The notes beneath the pieces are model-generated. The model searched no databases, was not told the origin of the DNA, and worked only from the letters and a program-made list of their open reading frames with translations. This document shows positions 28,915 through 40,635 of a DNA stretch of 64,000 bases, in pieces. Both the position numbers and the translations under genes were made by a program. Within the stretch, counting starts at the first letter, position 1, and every line of letters begins with the position of its first letter. Location: positions 124,001 to 188,000 of the forward strand of contig NZ_FQVU01000001.1 in NCBI RefSeq assembly GCF_900129455.1, given 5' to 3'. The DNA comes from Jatrophihabitans endophyticus. Lineage in GTDB: Bacteria > Actinomycetota > Actinomycetes > Mycobacteriales > Jatrophihabitantaceae.

Positions 28915-30176
28915 CGGGTCAGCTCGGCCACGACGTCGGCCAGCGCCGCGACGCCGGCGAGGCAGTCGTCGCGCTCGGCGTGCTCGGCCGGCGAGTGCGA
29001 GACGCCCGTCGGGTTGCGTACGAACAGCATCGCCGCCGGGACGCCCGCCTGCGCCAGGATGCCGGCGTCGTGACCGGCGCCGGTGTCGAGCACGGGCGCG
29101 GTGAGGAGCGTGGCCAGCCGCCCGGCCAGCTCGGCGGGGAACGGCGTGACGTCCGTCCACGACTCCTCGATGACCTCGCCACCCTGGCTGGCAACGGCAT
29201 CGGTGAGCTCGGCGACTATTGCGCGAACCTGCGCATTCTTCGGCGCACGCGCGTCGAGCGACGCCGTGACGTGCGAGGCGATCGCATTGACGCCGTTCGG
29301 CTGCGCGGTGACCCGGCCGACGGTGGCGACGCCGCCGTGACGCTCCGCCGCGACGCGGGCCGCGAGCACCACGTGCGCGAGCGACAGCACGGCGTCCCGA
29401 CGGTCGGCGAGGGCGGTCGTGCCGGCGTGGTTCGCCTCGCCCGGCAGCTCGATGCGCCACCGACCGTGCGGGCGGATCGCGCTGGCCACCCCGATCGCGG
29501 CGTCCTGGTCGACCAGCGCGCGTCCTTGCTCGACGTGCAGCTCGACGAACGTCCCGATGCGTCGCAGCGTCTCGTCGTCGCGGCCGAAACCGGTTGCCAG
29601 TCGACCCGCTGCGTCGGCCATGGCCGTGCCCTCGGCGTCGCGCAGCCCGCGGGCACGGTCCGCGGCCAGCGCACCGGTGATCACGCGCGAGCCCGCGCAG
29701 GCGACGCCGAAGCGGGCGCCCTCCTCGTCACCGAAGTTGACGACGGCGAGCGGCCGACGCGCTCGCCACGAGCTCTCGGCGAGCGTGTCGAGCGCGGCGA
29801 AGGCCGAGACGACGCCCAGCGGACCGTCGTACGCCCCACCGTCGGGCACCGAGTCCAGGTGCGAGCCGACGACGACGCCCGGGCCGTCGACGTCCGGGTC
29901 GCCCTGCCACGCCCACTGGTTGCCGGCCCGGTCGAGCACCACCGCCATCCCGCGGGCCGCGGCCTCCCCCGCGAACCACTCGCGCAGCGTCGCGTCCTCC
30001 CGCGTCCACGCGAACCGCCGGTACCCGCCGCTCGCTGCGTCCCGCCCGATCGGCGCGAGGTCGTCCCACATCCGGTCGAAGCTCGTCCACTGGCGACTTT
30101 GTTCGCCGACTGGCGACTTTCCGTCCGACTGGCGACCTGTAGGTCGCCAGTCGGCGCGAAAGTCGCCAGTCGTCAT
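28911..30176 (-). CDS. M20-family amidohydrolase (allantoate amidohydrolase-like) in the hut operon
   Basis: The family core begins [11 protein letters not shown], at an ATG at 30071. From the ATG at 30176, which overlaps the hutU stop (ATGA), the frame adds 35 residues encoded by a palindromic repeat ([17 protein letters not shown] and so on). Either start is possible. Metal and substrate motifs of the peptidase M20/carbamoylase group are present: [46 protein letters not shown] and [10 protein letters not shown]. Relatives act on allantoate, N-carbamoyl amino acids or N-formyl amino acids. From its place between hutU and hutF I infer that it removes formate from N-formylglutamate, replacing HutG. 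This is unproven. Confidence 0.85.
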   Translation of the reverse strand: MTTGDFRADWRPTGRQSDGKSPVGEQSRQWTSFDRMWDDLAPIGRDAASGGYRRFAWTREDATLREWFAGEAAARGMAVVLDRAGNQWAWQGDPDVDGPGVVVGSHLDSVPDGGAYDGPLGVVSAFAALDTLAESSWRARRPLAVVNFGDEEGARFGVACAGSRVITGALAADRARGLRDAEGTAMADAAGRLATGFGRDDETLRRIGTFVELHVEQGRALVDQDAAIGVASAIRPHGRWRIELPGEANHAGTTALADRRDAVLSLAHVVLAARVAAERHGGVATVGRVTAQPNGVNAIASHVTASLDARAPKNAQVRAIVAELTDAVASQGGEVIEESWTDVTPFPAELAGRLATLLTAPVLDTGAGHDAGILAQAGVPAAMLFVRNPTGVSHSPAEHAERDDCLAGVAALADVVAELTR

Positions 30177-30190
30177 GCGAGGTCGCCAGT
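30089..30190. repeat. Nested palindromic repeat with six copies of ACTGGCGAC
   Basis: Three direct copies of ACTGGCGAC (30089-30097, 30109-30117, 30128-30136) are followed by three inverted copies (30143-30151, 30162-30170, 30182-30190). The inner part forms a hairpin with 30-bp arms (30108-30137 and 30142-30171; 27 of 30 positions pair) and the loop TGTA. The element covers the hutU stop codon, the ATGA junction and the first 30 codons of the M20 gene, and is translated on both sides. Confidence 0.9.
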
Positions 30191-31891
30191 GGTGGTTGCG
30201 GGGGACGTGGCGGTGGGAGGGGCTGCGGACGATTCGGCGGTCTCGGCCATCGGGATGCGGACGTCGCGGGCGGCGGCGACATCCTCGGCGCGGTCGTAGC
30301 CGGCGTCCACGTGGCGGATCACGCCCATGCCCGGGTCGTTGGTGAGCACGCGCTCGATCTTCTGCGACGCGAGGTCGGTGCCGTCGGCGACGCACACCTG
30401 GCCGGCGTGGATCGAGCGGCCGATGCCGACGCCGCCGCCGTGGTGGATCGACACCCACGTGGCCCCGCTGGCGACGTTGACCATCGCGTCGAGCAGCGGC
30501 CAGTCCGCGATGGCGTCCGAGCCGTCGAGCATGCCCTCGGTCTCGCGGTAGGGCGAGGCCACCGAACCGCAGTCGAGGTGGTCGCGGCCGATCACGACGG
30601 GCGCGCTGAGCTCGCCGTTCGCGACGAGTCGGTTGAACTCCACGCCGGCGCGGTCGCGCTCGCCGTAGCCGAGCCAGCAGATGCGCGCCGGCAGCCCCTG
30701 GAAGTGCACCTTGTCCTGCGCCAGCTCGATCCAGCGTGCGAGCGACTCGTTCTCGGGGAACAGCTCGAGGACCGCCTTGTCGGTGCGGGCGATGTCCTTC
30801 GGGTCGCCCGAGAGCGCCGCCCAACGGAACGGCCCCTTGCCCTCGCAGAACAGCGGCCGGATGTACGCGGGCACGAACCCCGGGAAGTCGAAGGCGCGGC
30901 TCAACCCCGCCGTCCTCGCCTCGCCGCGGATCGAGTTGCCGTAGTCGAAGACCTCGGCACCCTTGTCCTGGAACTTGACCATCGCCTCGACGTGCCGGGC
31001 CATGGACGCCTGCGCCCGCCCGGTGAACTCCTCGGGCTTGCGCCGCGCGTACTCGTGCCACTCGTCGAACTCGACGCCCACCGGCAGGTAGGACAGCGGG
31101 TCGTGGGCGGACGTCTGGTCGGTCACGATGTCGATCGGCGCGTCGTTGGCGAGGAACTGCGGGACGAGCTGCGCGGCGTTGCCGAGCAGCCCGATCGACA
31201 GCGGCTCCCGCTTGGCCTTGCTCTGCTCGGCCAGGGTGAGCGCGTGCTGCACGCTGTCGGCCTGGACGTCGAGGTAGCCGTGCTCGATGCGACGCCGGAT
31301 CCGGGCCGGATCGCACTCGATGACGATCGCGACGCCGCCGTTCATCGTGACGGCCAGCGGCTGCGCCCCACCCATGCCGCCCAGCCCGGCGGTGAGGGTG
31401 ATAGTGCCCGCGAGCGTGCCGCCGAAGCGTTTGGCCGCCACCGCGGCGAAGGTCTCGTAGGTGCCCTGCAGGATTCCCTGCGTGCCGATGTAGATCCACG
31501 AGCCGGCCGTCATCTGGCCGTACATGGTGAGCCCGAGGTTCTCCAGACGACGGAACTCGTCCCAGTTGGCCCAGTCGCCGACGAGGTTGGAGTTCGCGAT
31601 CAGCACCCGCGGCGCCCACTCGTGGGTGCGCATGACGCCGACGGGCTTGCCCGACTGCACCAGCATCGTCTCGTCCGACTCGAGCGTCGTGAGCGTGCGC
31701 ACCAGGGCGTCGTAGGACGCCCAATTGCGGGCGGCCCGGCCGGTGCCGCCGTAGACGACGAGATCGTCGGGGCGTTCCGCGTTCTCGGGGTCGAGGTTGT
31801 TCATCAGCATCCGCAGCGGCGCCTCGGTCTGCCAGGAGCGTGCGGTCAGGGTGGTGCCGCGAGGAGCGGTCACGGGGCGGGCTCCGTCCAT
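30173..31891 (-). CDS. hutU: Urocanate hydratase HutU
   Basis: The 572-residue enzyme hydrates urocanate to imidazolonepropionate using NAD+ as an electrophile. Family marks are [20 protein letters not shown], the NAD-binding glycine stretch [63 protein letters not shown] and [17 protein letters not shown] (with the active-site Cys region). The ATG at 31891 gives the usual length. The C-terminal tail ([13 protein letters not shown]) is partly encoded by the palindromic repeat. It is first in the hut operon, divergent from the IclR regulator, and histidine ammonia-lyase is not in this window. Confidence 0.95.
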   Translation of the reverse strand: MDGARPVTAPRGTTLTARSWQTEAPLRMLMNNLDPENAERPDDLVVYGGTGRAARNWASYDALVRTLTTLESDETMLVQSGKPVGVMRTHEWAPRVLIANSNLVGDWANWDEFRRLENLGLTMYGQMTAGSWIYIGTQGILQGTYETFAAVAAKRFGGTLAGTITLTAGLGGMGGAQPLAVTMNGGVAIVIECDPARIRRRIEHGYLDVQADSVQHALTLAEQSKAKREPLSIGLLGNAAQLVPQFLANDAPIDIVTDQTSAHDPLSYLPVGVEFDEWHEYARRKPEEFTGRAQASMARHVEAMVKFQDKGAEVFDYGNSIRGEARTAGLSRAFDFPGFVPAYIRPLFCEGKGPFRWAALSGDPKDIARTDKAVLELFPENESLARWIELAQDKVHFQGLPARICWLGYGERDRAGVEFNRLVANGELSAPVVIGRDHLDCGSVASPYRETEGMLDGSDAIADWPLLDAMVNVASGATWVSIHHGGGVGIGRSIHAGQVCVADGTDLASQKIERVLTNDPGMGVIRHVDAGYDRAEDVAAARDVRIPMAETAESSAAPPTATSPATTTGDLA

Positions 31892-31945
31892 CGCCCCATT
31901 GCACACCCGCCCGCCGCGTCGCGGGGTGTCGCGCCACGCCTGGGC

Positions 31946-31961
31946 GTCTGATATCCCAGAC
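31946..31961. promoter_or_regulatory. Inverted-repeat operator between hutU and the IclR regulator
   Basis: GTCTG (31946-31950) and CAGAC (31957-31961) form an inverted repeat around ATATCC in the 90-bp divergent region. It lies just upstream of the TAGTCT box of the regulator. The size and palindromic form fit an IclR-family site controlling both directions. Confidence 0.5.
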
Positions 31962-31968
31962 AAGGCGC

Positions 31969-31974
31969 TAGTCT
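31969..31974 (+). promoter_or_regulatory. -10 box (TAGTCT) for the IclR regulator
   Basis: It ends 7 nt before the GTG at 31982. No ribosome-binding site is visible, so a leaderless transcript is likely. Confidence 0.55.
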
Positions 31975-31981
31975 CGGCATC

Positions 31982-32740
31982 GTGGCCAGCGTTCCCGCCG
32001 CCCGGCAGACCCTCGAGATCCTCGGCTACCTCGGCCGGCAGGCCGGCCCGGTCCCCGCCGCATCCCTCGTCCGCGACCTCGACCTGCCCCGCTCGACCGT
32101 CTATCACCTGCTCAGCACGCTGGTCGACCACGGCTTCGTGACGCACCTGCCCGAGGAACGCCGCTACGCGCTGGGTGTGGCGGCCTACGAGCTTGGCCAG
32201 GGTTACGGCCGGCAGGCACCGTTGGCGCGCGTCGCGCGGGTACCGCTGGCCGAGCTGGCCGACCGCACCCGGCACTCGGCTCACCTCGCCGTCGCGCACG
32301 GCCGCGAGGTGCTGTACGTGATCGAGGAACGTGCTCCGGGACGACCGCCGCTGGTCACCGACGTCGGCGTCCGGCTGCCGGCGCAGCTGACCGCCAGCGG
32401 CCGCGCCGTGCTCGCCGGCCTGCCCGCCGCCCAGCTACGCGCGCTCTTCCCCGACCCGGCTGCGTTCGTCCTGCGCACCGGGGTCGGGCCGCGCTCGATG
32501 TCGGCGCTGCGCGCGCTGCTGGTGGACGTCCGCCGCCGTGGCTACGCGATCGAGGACGGCGAGGTCACGGTCGGCTTCGCCTCGGTGGCGGCCGCGGTGC
32601 TCGACCACGCCGGCCACCCGGTCGCCGGCGTCGCCGTCACCTTCGAGTCCCGGCTGCCCGCGGCACAGCGCGAGGGCGTGGCAGAGCGGGTCGCCCGCAC
32701 CGCCCGGCTGCTCACGCGTCGGATCGGCGGGACGGCCTGA
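31982..32740 (+). CDS. IclR-family transcriptional regulator of the hut operon (putative)
   Basis: The 252-residue protein has an N-terminal winged helix ([20 protein letters not shown], then [20 protein letters not shown] as recognition helix). A C-terminal IclR effector domain follows ([57 protein letters not shown]). Being divergent from hutU across a palindrome, it probably controls histidine utilisation, perhaps sensing urocanate. That is inference from position; hut operons elsewhere often use HutC or other families. Confidence 0.88.
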   Translation: MASVPAARQTLEILGYLGRQAGPVPAASLVRDLDLPRSTVYHLLSTLVDHGFVTHLPEERRYALGVAAYELGQGYGRQAPLARVARVPLAELADRTRHSAHLAVAHGREVLYVIEERAPGRPPLVTDVGVRLPAQLTASGRAVLAGLPAAQLRALFPDPAAFVLRTGVGPRSMSALRALLVDVRRRGYAIEDGEVTVGFASVAAAVLDHAGHPVAGVAVTFESRLPAAQREGVAERVARTARLLTRRIGGTA

Positions 32741-32794
32741 GCGCTGGGAGCGCAGCGGTTCCGGTGCCGCGGACGCGGCGTTGCGGAGCACACC

Positions 32795-32838
32795 CGGGCC
32801 GGCGCGTCACCCGCACCGACGAACGCGCGGCCGGCCCG
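32795..32838. terminator. Inverted repeat between the IclR and GNAT genes
   Basis: The arms CGGGCCGGCGCG (32795-32806) and CGCG...CCGGCCCG (about 32824-32838, with a 3-nt bulge) could form a GC-rich hairpin in the 111-bp gap between convergent genes. It is a likely bidirectional terminator. Nothing else is seen in the gap. Confidence 0.5.
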
Positions 32839-32851
32839 CGGGCGATCGAGG

Positions 32852-33742
32852 TCACCGGACGGTGCGCGCGTAGCTCGTGACCAGCGGCCGGTAGCCCTGC
32901 CGCGACCAGAACGGCACCGACAGCGGGTTGTACGCGCTGTAGTGCAGCACGCTGGCGACGACGCCGGCGTGCCGGTGGCGCCGGTGCAGCTCGCGCACGA
33001 GCGCACCACCGTGCCCGCGGCCGCGGACGCCCGCCGCCGTCGCGGCTGAGGTCAGGTAGCTGACGGGCGCCAGCACGAGCCGCGTGCCGGCCCAGCCCGA
33101 CTCGCTCGGGGGCGCGGCGATCACGACACCGACCGCGGTGCCGTCGGTGTCGGCGGCGAGCAGGACGGTGTCCGCCCCGAGGATCGCGGCCTCGGCCGCC
33201 GCGTCGATCGCCGTCCGGATCGCCGCCGAGACCCGGAGCGTGCCGACCCGGGCCTCGTAGTCGGCCTGCTCGCACCACAGCGCGGCGACCGCGGCGATGT
33301 CGTCGGGGGCGGCGTCACGCACCGTCGAGGCCACGGCACCGGCCGGCGGGTCGGCGGCCGCGCGCAGGTCCGCGACGGCCAGCACCGACGTGGGCGCGAA
33401 CCCGGCCCCGCGGGCCACCCGCGCGCTGTCGACGTCGCGGCTGGGCAGGCTCAGCACGGCCGCGGTGGGTCGGTCGGCGAGCGACGCCGCGAGCTCGACG
33501 AAGGCGGGCAGCACCTGGTGCAACCGGTCGGGGGCGAGCTCGCCGGCCGGCGCCAGCGCGACCTCCCGGTCGGCGGACCACTGGGCCGGCAGCGACGTCG
33601 GATCGGTGTCGGTGACCACGACGCCGACGGGCACGCCGGCGAGCACGTGCTGGCCTGCCCCGGCGGGCAGCCCGGTGGGCGCGCGGTGGAGGGCGTCATG
33701 CCATCCCGCTCCGGGTGCGACCTCGTTCACGGCACGGTTCAC
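32852..33742 (-). CDS. GNAT-family N-acetyltransferase
   Basis: The 296-residue protein has a recognisable C-terminal GNAT domain: STVRDAAPDDIAAVAALW at about residue 136, and the acetyl-CoA loop AATAAGVRGRGHGGALVREL with its RGxGxG-type pattern. It ends NPLSVPFWSRQGYRPLVTSYARTVR. The N-terminal half looks like a degenerate second acetyltransferase fold. The acceptor is unknown. The GTG start overlaps the stop of a VOC fragment (GTGA), a relic of a coupled pair. The gene converges on the IclR gene. Confidence 0.8.
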   Translation of the reverse strand: MNRAVNEVAPGAGWHDALHRAPTGLPAGAGQHVLAGVPVGVVVTDTDPTSLPAQWSADREVALAPAGELAPDRLHQVLPAFVELAASLADRPTAAVLSLPSRDVDSARVARGAGFAPTSVLAVADLRAAADPPAGAVASTVRDAAPDDIAAVAALWCEQADYEARVGTLRVSAAIRTAIDAAAEAAILGADTVLLAADTDGTAVGVVIAAPPSESGWAGTRLVLAPVSYLTSAATAAGVRGRGHGGALVRELHRRHRHAGVVASVLHYSAYNPLSVPFWSRQGYRPLVTSYARTVR

Positions 33743-33829
33743 CGCACGCAGAACTCGATGCCCTCGGGGTCGAGCAGGACCATCCCGTGCTCGCCGTCGA
33801 CGTCGGCCACCCGCTGCTCGGTGGCCACG

Positions 33830-33840
<11 letters not shown>
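33739..33840 (-). pseudogene. 3' fragment of a VOC-family gene
   Basis: This minus-strand frame encodes about 33 residues ending MVLLDPEGIEFCVR, the standard C-terminus of a glyoxalase-like VOC protein (LADPEGNEFCV). No start or N-terminal part exists, because the upstream end runs into the uvrB 3' end in a different frame. The stop overlaps the GNAT start by 4 bp (GTGA), so an intact VOC gene was probably once coupled to the GNAT gene and was truncated by a rearrangement next to uvrB. Confidence 0.6.
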
Positions 33841-36043
<2,203 letters not shown>

Positions 36044-36116
36044 GCCCGTCCTCGCTTCGCCCCGCTCATGCCTCCACGGTACGAGAGGGGTACGACACGA
36101 CGGGTCACGCGGCGAC

Positions 36117-36130
36117 CGAACACACGTTTG
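36117..36130. promoter_or_regulatory. LexA-like SOS box upstream of uvrB
   Basis: The 14-mer has the form CGAAC-N4-GTTTG, one mismatch from the actinobacterial/Gram-positive SOS consensus CGAAC-N4-GTTCG. It sits about 75 bp before the uvrB start, in the divergent region with glgX. SOS induction of uvrB is well known, which supports the call. Confidence 0.65.
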
Positions 36131-36235
36131 CCGGTCTCGCCGGTGGGTATGTAGACGCGGATCGGGCATCTGCCAGTCTGGATGCCGCGGTCCCGTAAAC
36201 CCTTACAACGCCCCTTCGGCTCCCCAGGAGTACAC

Positions 36236-38341
36236 GTGCAGATCTGGCCCGGCAGCGCCTATCCCCTCGGCGCGACCTACGACGGGTCCGGCACCAACTT
36301 CGCCCTGTTCAGCGAGGTCGCCGAGAAGGTGGAGCTCTGCCTGTTCGACGCCGACGGCACCGAGACGAAGGTGCAGCTGCACGAGGTCGACGGCTACGTC
36401 TGGCACGCCTTCCTGCCCGGGGTCGAGCCCGGCCAGCGCTACGCCTACCGCGTCCACGGCCCGAACGACCCCGCGCACGGCCTGCGCTGCAACCCCAACA
36501 AGCTGCTGCTCGACCCCTACGCCAAGGCCATCGACGGCTCCATCGACTGGGACGAGTCGCTGTTCGGCTACCACTGGGGCGACGAGGACTCCCATAACGA
36601 CGACGACTCGGCCGCCCACCTGCCCAAGTGCGTCGTGATCAACCCCTACTTCGACTGGGGCACCGACCGCGCGCCGAAGCGCTCGTACGCCGACAGCGTG
36701 ATCTACGAGGCGCACGTCAAGGGCATGACGCAGAGCCACCCGGACATCCCCGACGAGCTGCGGGGGACGTACGCCGGCATCGCGCACCCGGTGATGGTCG
36801 AGCACCTGTCCCAGCTCGGCGTCACGGCGATCGAGCTGATGCCGGTGCACCACTTCGCGAACGACTCGACCCTGATCGACAAGGGGCTGGCGAACTACTG
36901 GGGCTACAACACGATCGGGTTCTTCGCCCCCGACCACAAGTACTCGTCCTCCACCTCGCCCGGCGGCCAGGTGCAGGAGTTCAAGACCATGGTGCGGACG
37001 CTGCACGAGGCGGGCATCGAGGTCATCCTCGACGTCGTCTACAACCACACCGCCGAGGGCAACCACCTCGGCCCGACGCTCAGCTTCCGCGGCATCGACA
37101 ACCAGGCGTACTACCGGCTGGTCGACGACGACGGCAAGTTCTACATGGACTACACCGGCACCGGGAACACCCTCAACGTCCGGCACCCGCACTCGCTGCA
37201 GCTGATCATGGACTCGCTGCGTTACTGGGTGCTCGAGATGCACGTCGACGGGTTCCGCTTCGACCTCGCCTCCACCCTCGCCCGCGAGTTCTACGACGTC
37301 GACCGGCTGTCGGCCTTCTTCGAGCTCGTGCAGCAGGACCCGGTCGTCAGCCAGGTCAAGCTCATCGCCGAGCCGTGGGACGTCGGCCCCGGCGGCTACC
37401 AGGTCGGCAACTTCCCGCCCCAGTGGACCGAGTGGAACGGCAAGTACCGCGACACGGTGCGTGACTTCTGGCGTGGCGAGCAGGGCACCGTCGGCGAGTT
37501 CGCGGCGCGCATCACCGGCTCGGCCGACCTCTACGCCTCGTCGGGACGCTGGCCGGTGGCGAGCATCAACTTCGTCACCGCGCACGACGGCTTCACGCTG
37601 CGCGACCTCGTGTCCTACAACGACAAGCACAACGAGGCCAACCAGGACGACAACAACGACGGCGAGAGCCACAACCGCTCGTGGAACTGCGGCGTCGAGG
37701 GCGACACCGACGACGACGCCGTCCTCGCGCTGCGCGCACGCCAGCAGCGCAACTTCATCACCACGATGTTCCTCAGCCAGGGCGTGCCGATGCTGTGTCA
37801 CGGCGACGAGCTGGGCCGCACCCAGCAGGGCAACAACAACGGCTACTGCCAGGACAACGAGCTGACCTGGATCGACTGGGACGCGATCGACGTCGACCTG
37901 CTGGCCTTCGCCCGGCGGGTCTCGGAGCTCCGGCGCGAGCACCCGCTGTTCCGTCGGCGGCGCTTCTTCGACGGCCGGCCCACCCGCCGGCGCGGCGGCG
38001 TCCCCGACATCGGCTGGTTCAGCCCGGACGGCGGCGAGATGACCGAGGAGGACTGGGAGAGCGGCGTCGGCAGCATCGGTGTCTTCCTCAACGGCAACGG
38101 CATCGCCGAGCGGGACGCCCGCGGCGAACGGCTCGTCGACGACTCGTTCCTGCTGCTGTTCAACAACCACTGGGAGCCGGTCGAGTTCACGCTGCCGGCC
38201 GACGAGTACGGCACCGCGTGGCAGGTCGTCCTCGACACGAACCCCGACACCGCCGGCAACGACGAACTGGTGGTCGAGGCGGGCCGCTCGCACGCCATGG
38301 AGCCCCGCTCGATCGTCGTGCTGCAGCAGGTGAGCGCATGA
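36236..38341 (+). CDS. glgX: Glycogen debranching enzyme GlgX
   Basis: The 701-residue GH13 enzyme cleaves alpha-1,6 branch points left after phosphorylase action. An N-terminal carbohydrate-binding-type domain begins QIWPGSAYPLGATYDG. The catalytic barrel has YWGYNTIGFFAPDH, VYNHTAEGNHLGP, DGFRFDLAST (nucleophile Asp), IAEPWDVGPGGYQVG (acid Glu) and NFVTAHDGFTLRDL. The GTG at 36236 follows an AGGAG ribosome-binding site at 36226-36230. The ATG at 36182 would add 18 non-conserved residues. treY overlaps the stop in an ATGA, linking debranching to trehalose synthesis. Confidence 0.95.
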   Translation: MQIWPGSAYPLGATYDGSGTNFALFSEVAEKVELCLFDADGTETKVQLHEVDGYVWHAFLPGVEPGQRYAYRVHGPNDPAHGLRCNPNKLLLDPYAKAIDGSIDWDESLFGYHWGDEDSHNDDDSAAHLPKCVVINPYFDWGTDRAPKRSYADSVIYEAHVKGMTQSHPDIPDELRGTYAGIAHPVMVEHLSQLGVTAIELMPVHHFANDSTLIDKGLANYWGYNTIGFFAPDHKYSSSTSPGGQVQEFKTMVRTLHEAGIEVILDVVYNHTAEGNHLGPTLSFRGIDNQAYYRLVDDDGKFYMDYTGTGNTLNVRHPHSLQLIMDSLRYWVLEMHVDGFRFDLASTLAREFYDVDRLSAFFELVQQDPVVSQVKLIAEPWDVGPGGYQVGNFPPQWTEWNGKYRDTVRDFWRGEQGTVGEFAARITGSADLYASSGRWPVASINFVTAHDGFTLRDLVSYNDKHNEANQDDNNDGESHNRSWNCGVEGDTDDDAVLALRARQQRNFITTMFLSQGVPMLCHGDELGRTQQGNNNGYCQDNELTWIDWDAIDVDLLAFARRVSELRREHPLFRRRRFFDGRPTRRRGGVPDIGWFSPDGGEMTEEDWESGVGSIGVFLNGNGIAERDARGERLVDDSFLLLFNNHWEPVEFTLPADEYGTAWQVVLDTNPDTAGNDELVVEAGRSHAMEPRSIVVLQQVSA

Positions 38342-40635
38342 CGAGCGCGACGGGTGGCTCGCTGCCGTCGGCCACCTACCGGCTGCAGATCACGCCGGGT
38401 TTCGACCTGCACGCGGCCGCCGCGGTCTGCGACTACCTCGACGCCCTCGGCGTGGGCGTCGTCTACCTCTCGCCGATCCTGCCGTCCTCGCGCGGGTCCG
38501 ACCACGGCTACGACGTCGTCGCATGGGACACCGTCGACCCCCAGCGCGGCGGTCCGGACGGCTGGACACGCGTCCTGGCCGACGCCCGCTCCCGCAGCCT
38601 CGGCGTCCTCGTCGACATCGTCCCCAACCACGCCGGCGTCGCCGACCCCACCCAGAACGCGGCGTGGTGGGACGTCCTGAAGCACGGCCGCGACGCCGAG
38701 CACGCCCCGTGGTTCGACATCGAATGGGCGCACGGCCGGCTGCTGCTCCCGGTGCTCGGCGACGACTTCGACGCCTCCCAGCTCGAGGTCGTCGGCGCGG
38801 GTGACGACGCCGAGCTCCGCTACTTCGACAACCGCTTCCCGATCGCCCCCGGCACCGGCGACGGCAGCGCGGCCGAGGTCCACGACCGCCAGCACTACGA
38901 GCTCGTCAACTGGCGCCGCGCCGACACCGACCAGAACTACCGGCGCTTCTTCGCCGTCACCACGCTGGCCGGGCTGCGCGTCGAGGACGACGCGATCTTC
39001 GACGCCACGCACGAGCAGATCGGCCGCTGGGTCGAGGACGGCATCACCGGGCTGCGGGTCGACCACCCCGACGGCCTCGCCGACCCGCGCCGCTACGCCG
39101 AACGACTGCGCGAGCTCGCCGGGCCGGACGCCTGGCTGCTGGTGGAGAAGATCCTCGAACACGGCGAGGAGCTGCCGGCCGACTGGCCGGTGGACGGGAC
39201 GACCGGCTACGACGCGCTGGCCGAGGCCACCGGCGTCCTCGTCGACCCGGCCGCCGAGCCCGCCTTCGACGAGCTCTATCGCGACCTCACCGCCGACGAG
39301 CTCGACGCTCCGGCCCACATCCGCGCCGGCAAGCACGAGATCGTCTCCACGATCCTGCGCGCCGAGATCAACCGACTGACCCGCCTCGTCCCCGACGTGC
39401 CCCGGGCCGACGAGGCGCTGGCCGAGCTCGCGGTGTCCTTCGCCGTCTACCGGTCCTACCTGCCCGGTGGCGAGGCCGACCTGGACGCGGCGGTGACGCA
39501 GTCGCGCGCCGCGCGCCCGGACCTCACCGATACCCTCGAACTGCTGCTGCCGCGGCTGCGCGACCCCGCCGACGAGCTCGCCGTCCGGTTCCAGCAGACC
39601 TCGGGCGCGGTGATGGCCAAGGGCGTCGAGGACACCGCCTTCTACCGTTACACCCGCTTCGTCGCCCTCAACGAGGTCGGCGGCGACCCCGCCCACTTCG
39701 GCCTCGGCCTCGACGCGTTCCACGCCGCGCAGCAGCGGCGGCTGCGCGTCGCACCGCGCGCCATGACCACCCTCTCGACGCACGACACCAAACGCGGCGA
39801 GGACGTCCGCGCCCGGCTCGCCGTGCTCGCCGAGCTGCCCCACGAGTGGACGGCGTTGGTGCGCGGCCTGCTCGCGGCCGCGCCGGTGCCCGACACCGCG
39901 TTCGCGTACCTGCTGTGGCAGACCTTCGCCGGCGTCGGCCTGATCGAGCGGGAACGGCTGCACGCCTACGCCGAGAAGGCGATGCGCGAGGCGGCGACCT
40001 CCACCACCTGGACGAAGCCGGACGAGCGCTTCGAGGCGACGGTGCACGCCGCGGTCGACGCCGCGTACGACGACCCCGCCGTCCACACCGCGCTGAACGC
40101 GTTCGTCGAGCACATCACGCCGTACGGCTGGTCCAACGCGCTGACGCAGAAGCTGGTGCAACTGACGATGCCGGGCGTGCCCGACGTCTACCAGGGCACG
40201 GAGCTGTGGGAGGACTCGCTCGTCGACCCCGACAACCGCCGCCCCGTCGACTACGACGCACGGCGCGCGCTGCTCGAGCGGCTGGACACCGACGGGTCCC
40301 GACCCCCGGCGATCGACGCCTCGGGCGCGGCGAAGCTCTGGGTGGTGTCGCGGACACTGCGGCTGCGGCGGGAGCGCCCCGAGGCGTTCACCGGCTACAC
40401 GCCGCTGCGGGCCGACGGACCGGCCGCCGATCACGTCGTCGCCTACGACCGCGGCGGGGTGCTCGTGGTCGCCACCCGGCTGCCGGTCGCCCTCGAGCGC
40501 GACGGCGGTTGGCGCGACACGACCCTCGACGTCGGCGGGCGTGGGAACGACGTCTTCACCGGCAACGAGCACGAGGGCCGGGTCGCGGTGGCCGACCTGC
40601 TCGGCACCTACCCGGTGGCGTTGCTCGCCCGCTGA
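38338..40635 (+). CDS. treY: Maltooligosyl trehalose synthase TreY
   Basis: The 765-residue GH13 enzyme rearranges the reducing-end alpha-1,4 bond of maltooligosaccharides to the alpha,alpha-1,1 bond of maltooligosyl trehalose. Marks are LPSATYRLQITPGFDL, YLSPILPSSRGSDHGYDV, DGITGLRVDHPDGLADP (nucleophile Asp), LLVEKILEHGE (Glu), QQTSGAVMAKGVEDTAFYRY and LSTHDTKRGEDVRAR. The start overlaps the glgX stop by 4 bp. treZ, its usual partner, lies 1.4 kb further on, beyond an antisense PPK2-SRPBCC pair. A palindrome and GC hairpin follow the stop. Confidence 0.95.
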   Translation: MTSATGGSLPSATYRLQITPGFDLHAAAAVCDYLDALGVGVVYLSPILPSSRGSDHGYDVVAWDTVDPQRGGPDGWTRVLADARSRSLGVLVDIVPNHAGVADPTQNAAWWDVLKHGRDAEHAPWFDIEWAHGRLLLPVLGDDFDASQLEVVGAGDDAELRYFDNRFPIAPGTGDGSAAEVHDRQHYELVNWRRADTDQNYRRFFAVTTLAGLRVEDDAIFDATHEQIGRWVEDGITGLRVDHPDGLADPRRYAERLRELAGPDAWLLVEKILEHGEELPADWPVDGTTGYDALAEATGVLVDPAAEPAFDELYRDLTADELDAPAHIRAGKHEIVSTILRAEINRLTRLVPDVPRADEALAELAVSFAVYRSYLPGGEADLDAAVTQSRAARPDLTDTLELLLPRLRDPADELAVRFQQTSGAVMAKGVEDTAFYRYTRFVALNEVGGDPAHFGLGLDAFHAAQQRRLRVAPRAMTTLSTHDTKRGEDVRARLAVLAELPHEWTALVRGLLAAAPVPDTAFAYLLWQTFAGVGLIERERLHAYAEKAMREAATSTTWTKPDERFEATVHAAVDAAYDDPAVHTALNAFVEHITPYGWSNALTQKLVQLTMPGVPDVYQGTELWEDSLVDPDNRRPVDYDARRALLERLDTDGSRPPAIDASGAAKLWVVSRTLRLRRERPEAFTGYTPLRADGPAADHVVAYDRGGVLVVATRLPVALERDGGWRDTTLDVGGRGNDVFTGNEHEGRVAVADLLGTYPVALLAR

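Noticed and set aside
30089-30190. Insertion sequence ends or CRISPR repeats
   Set aside because: The symmetric 9-mers have no transposase, no target duplication and no regular spacers. A REP-like palindrome is the better description.
36203-38293. 696-codon minus-strand open frame opposite glgX
   Set aside because: Shadow of glgX; dominated by Val, Arg and Asp runs, no recognisable family.
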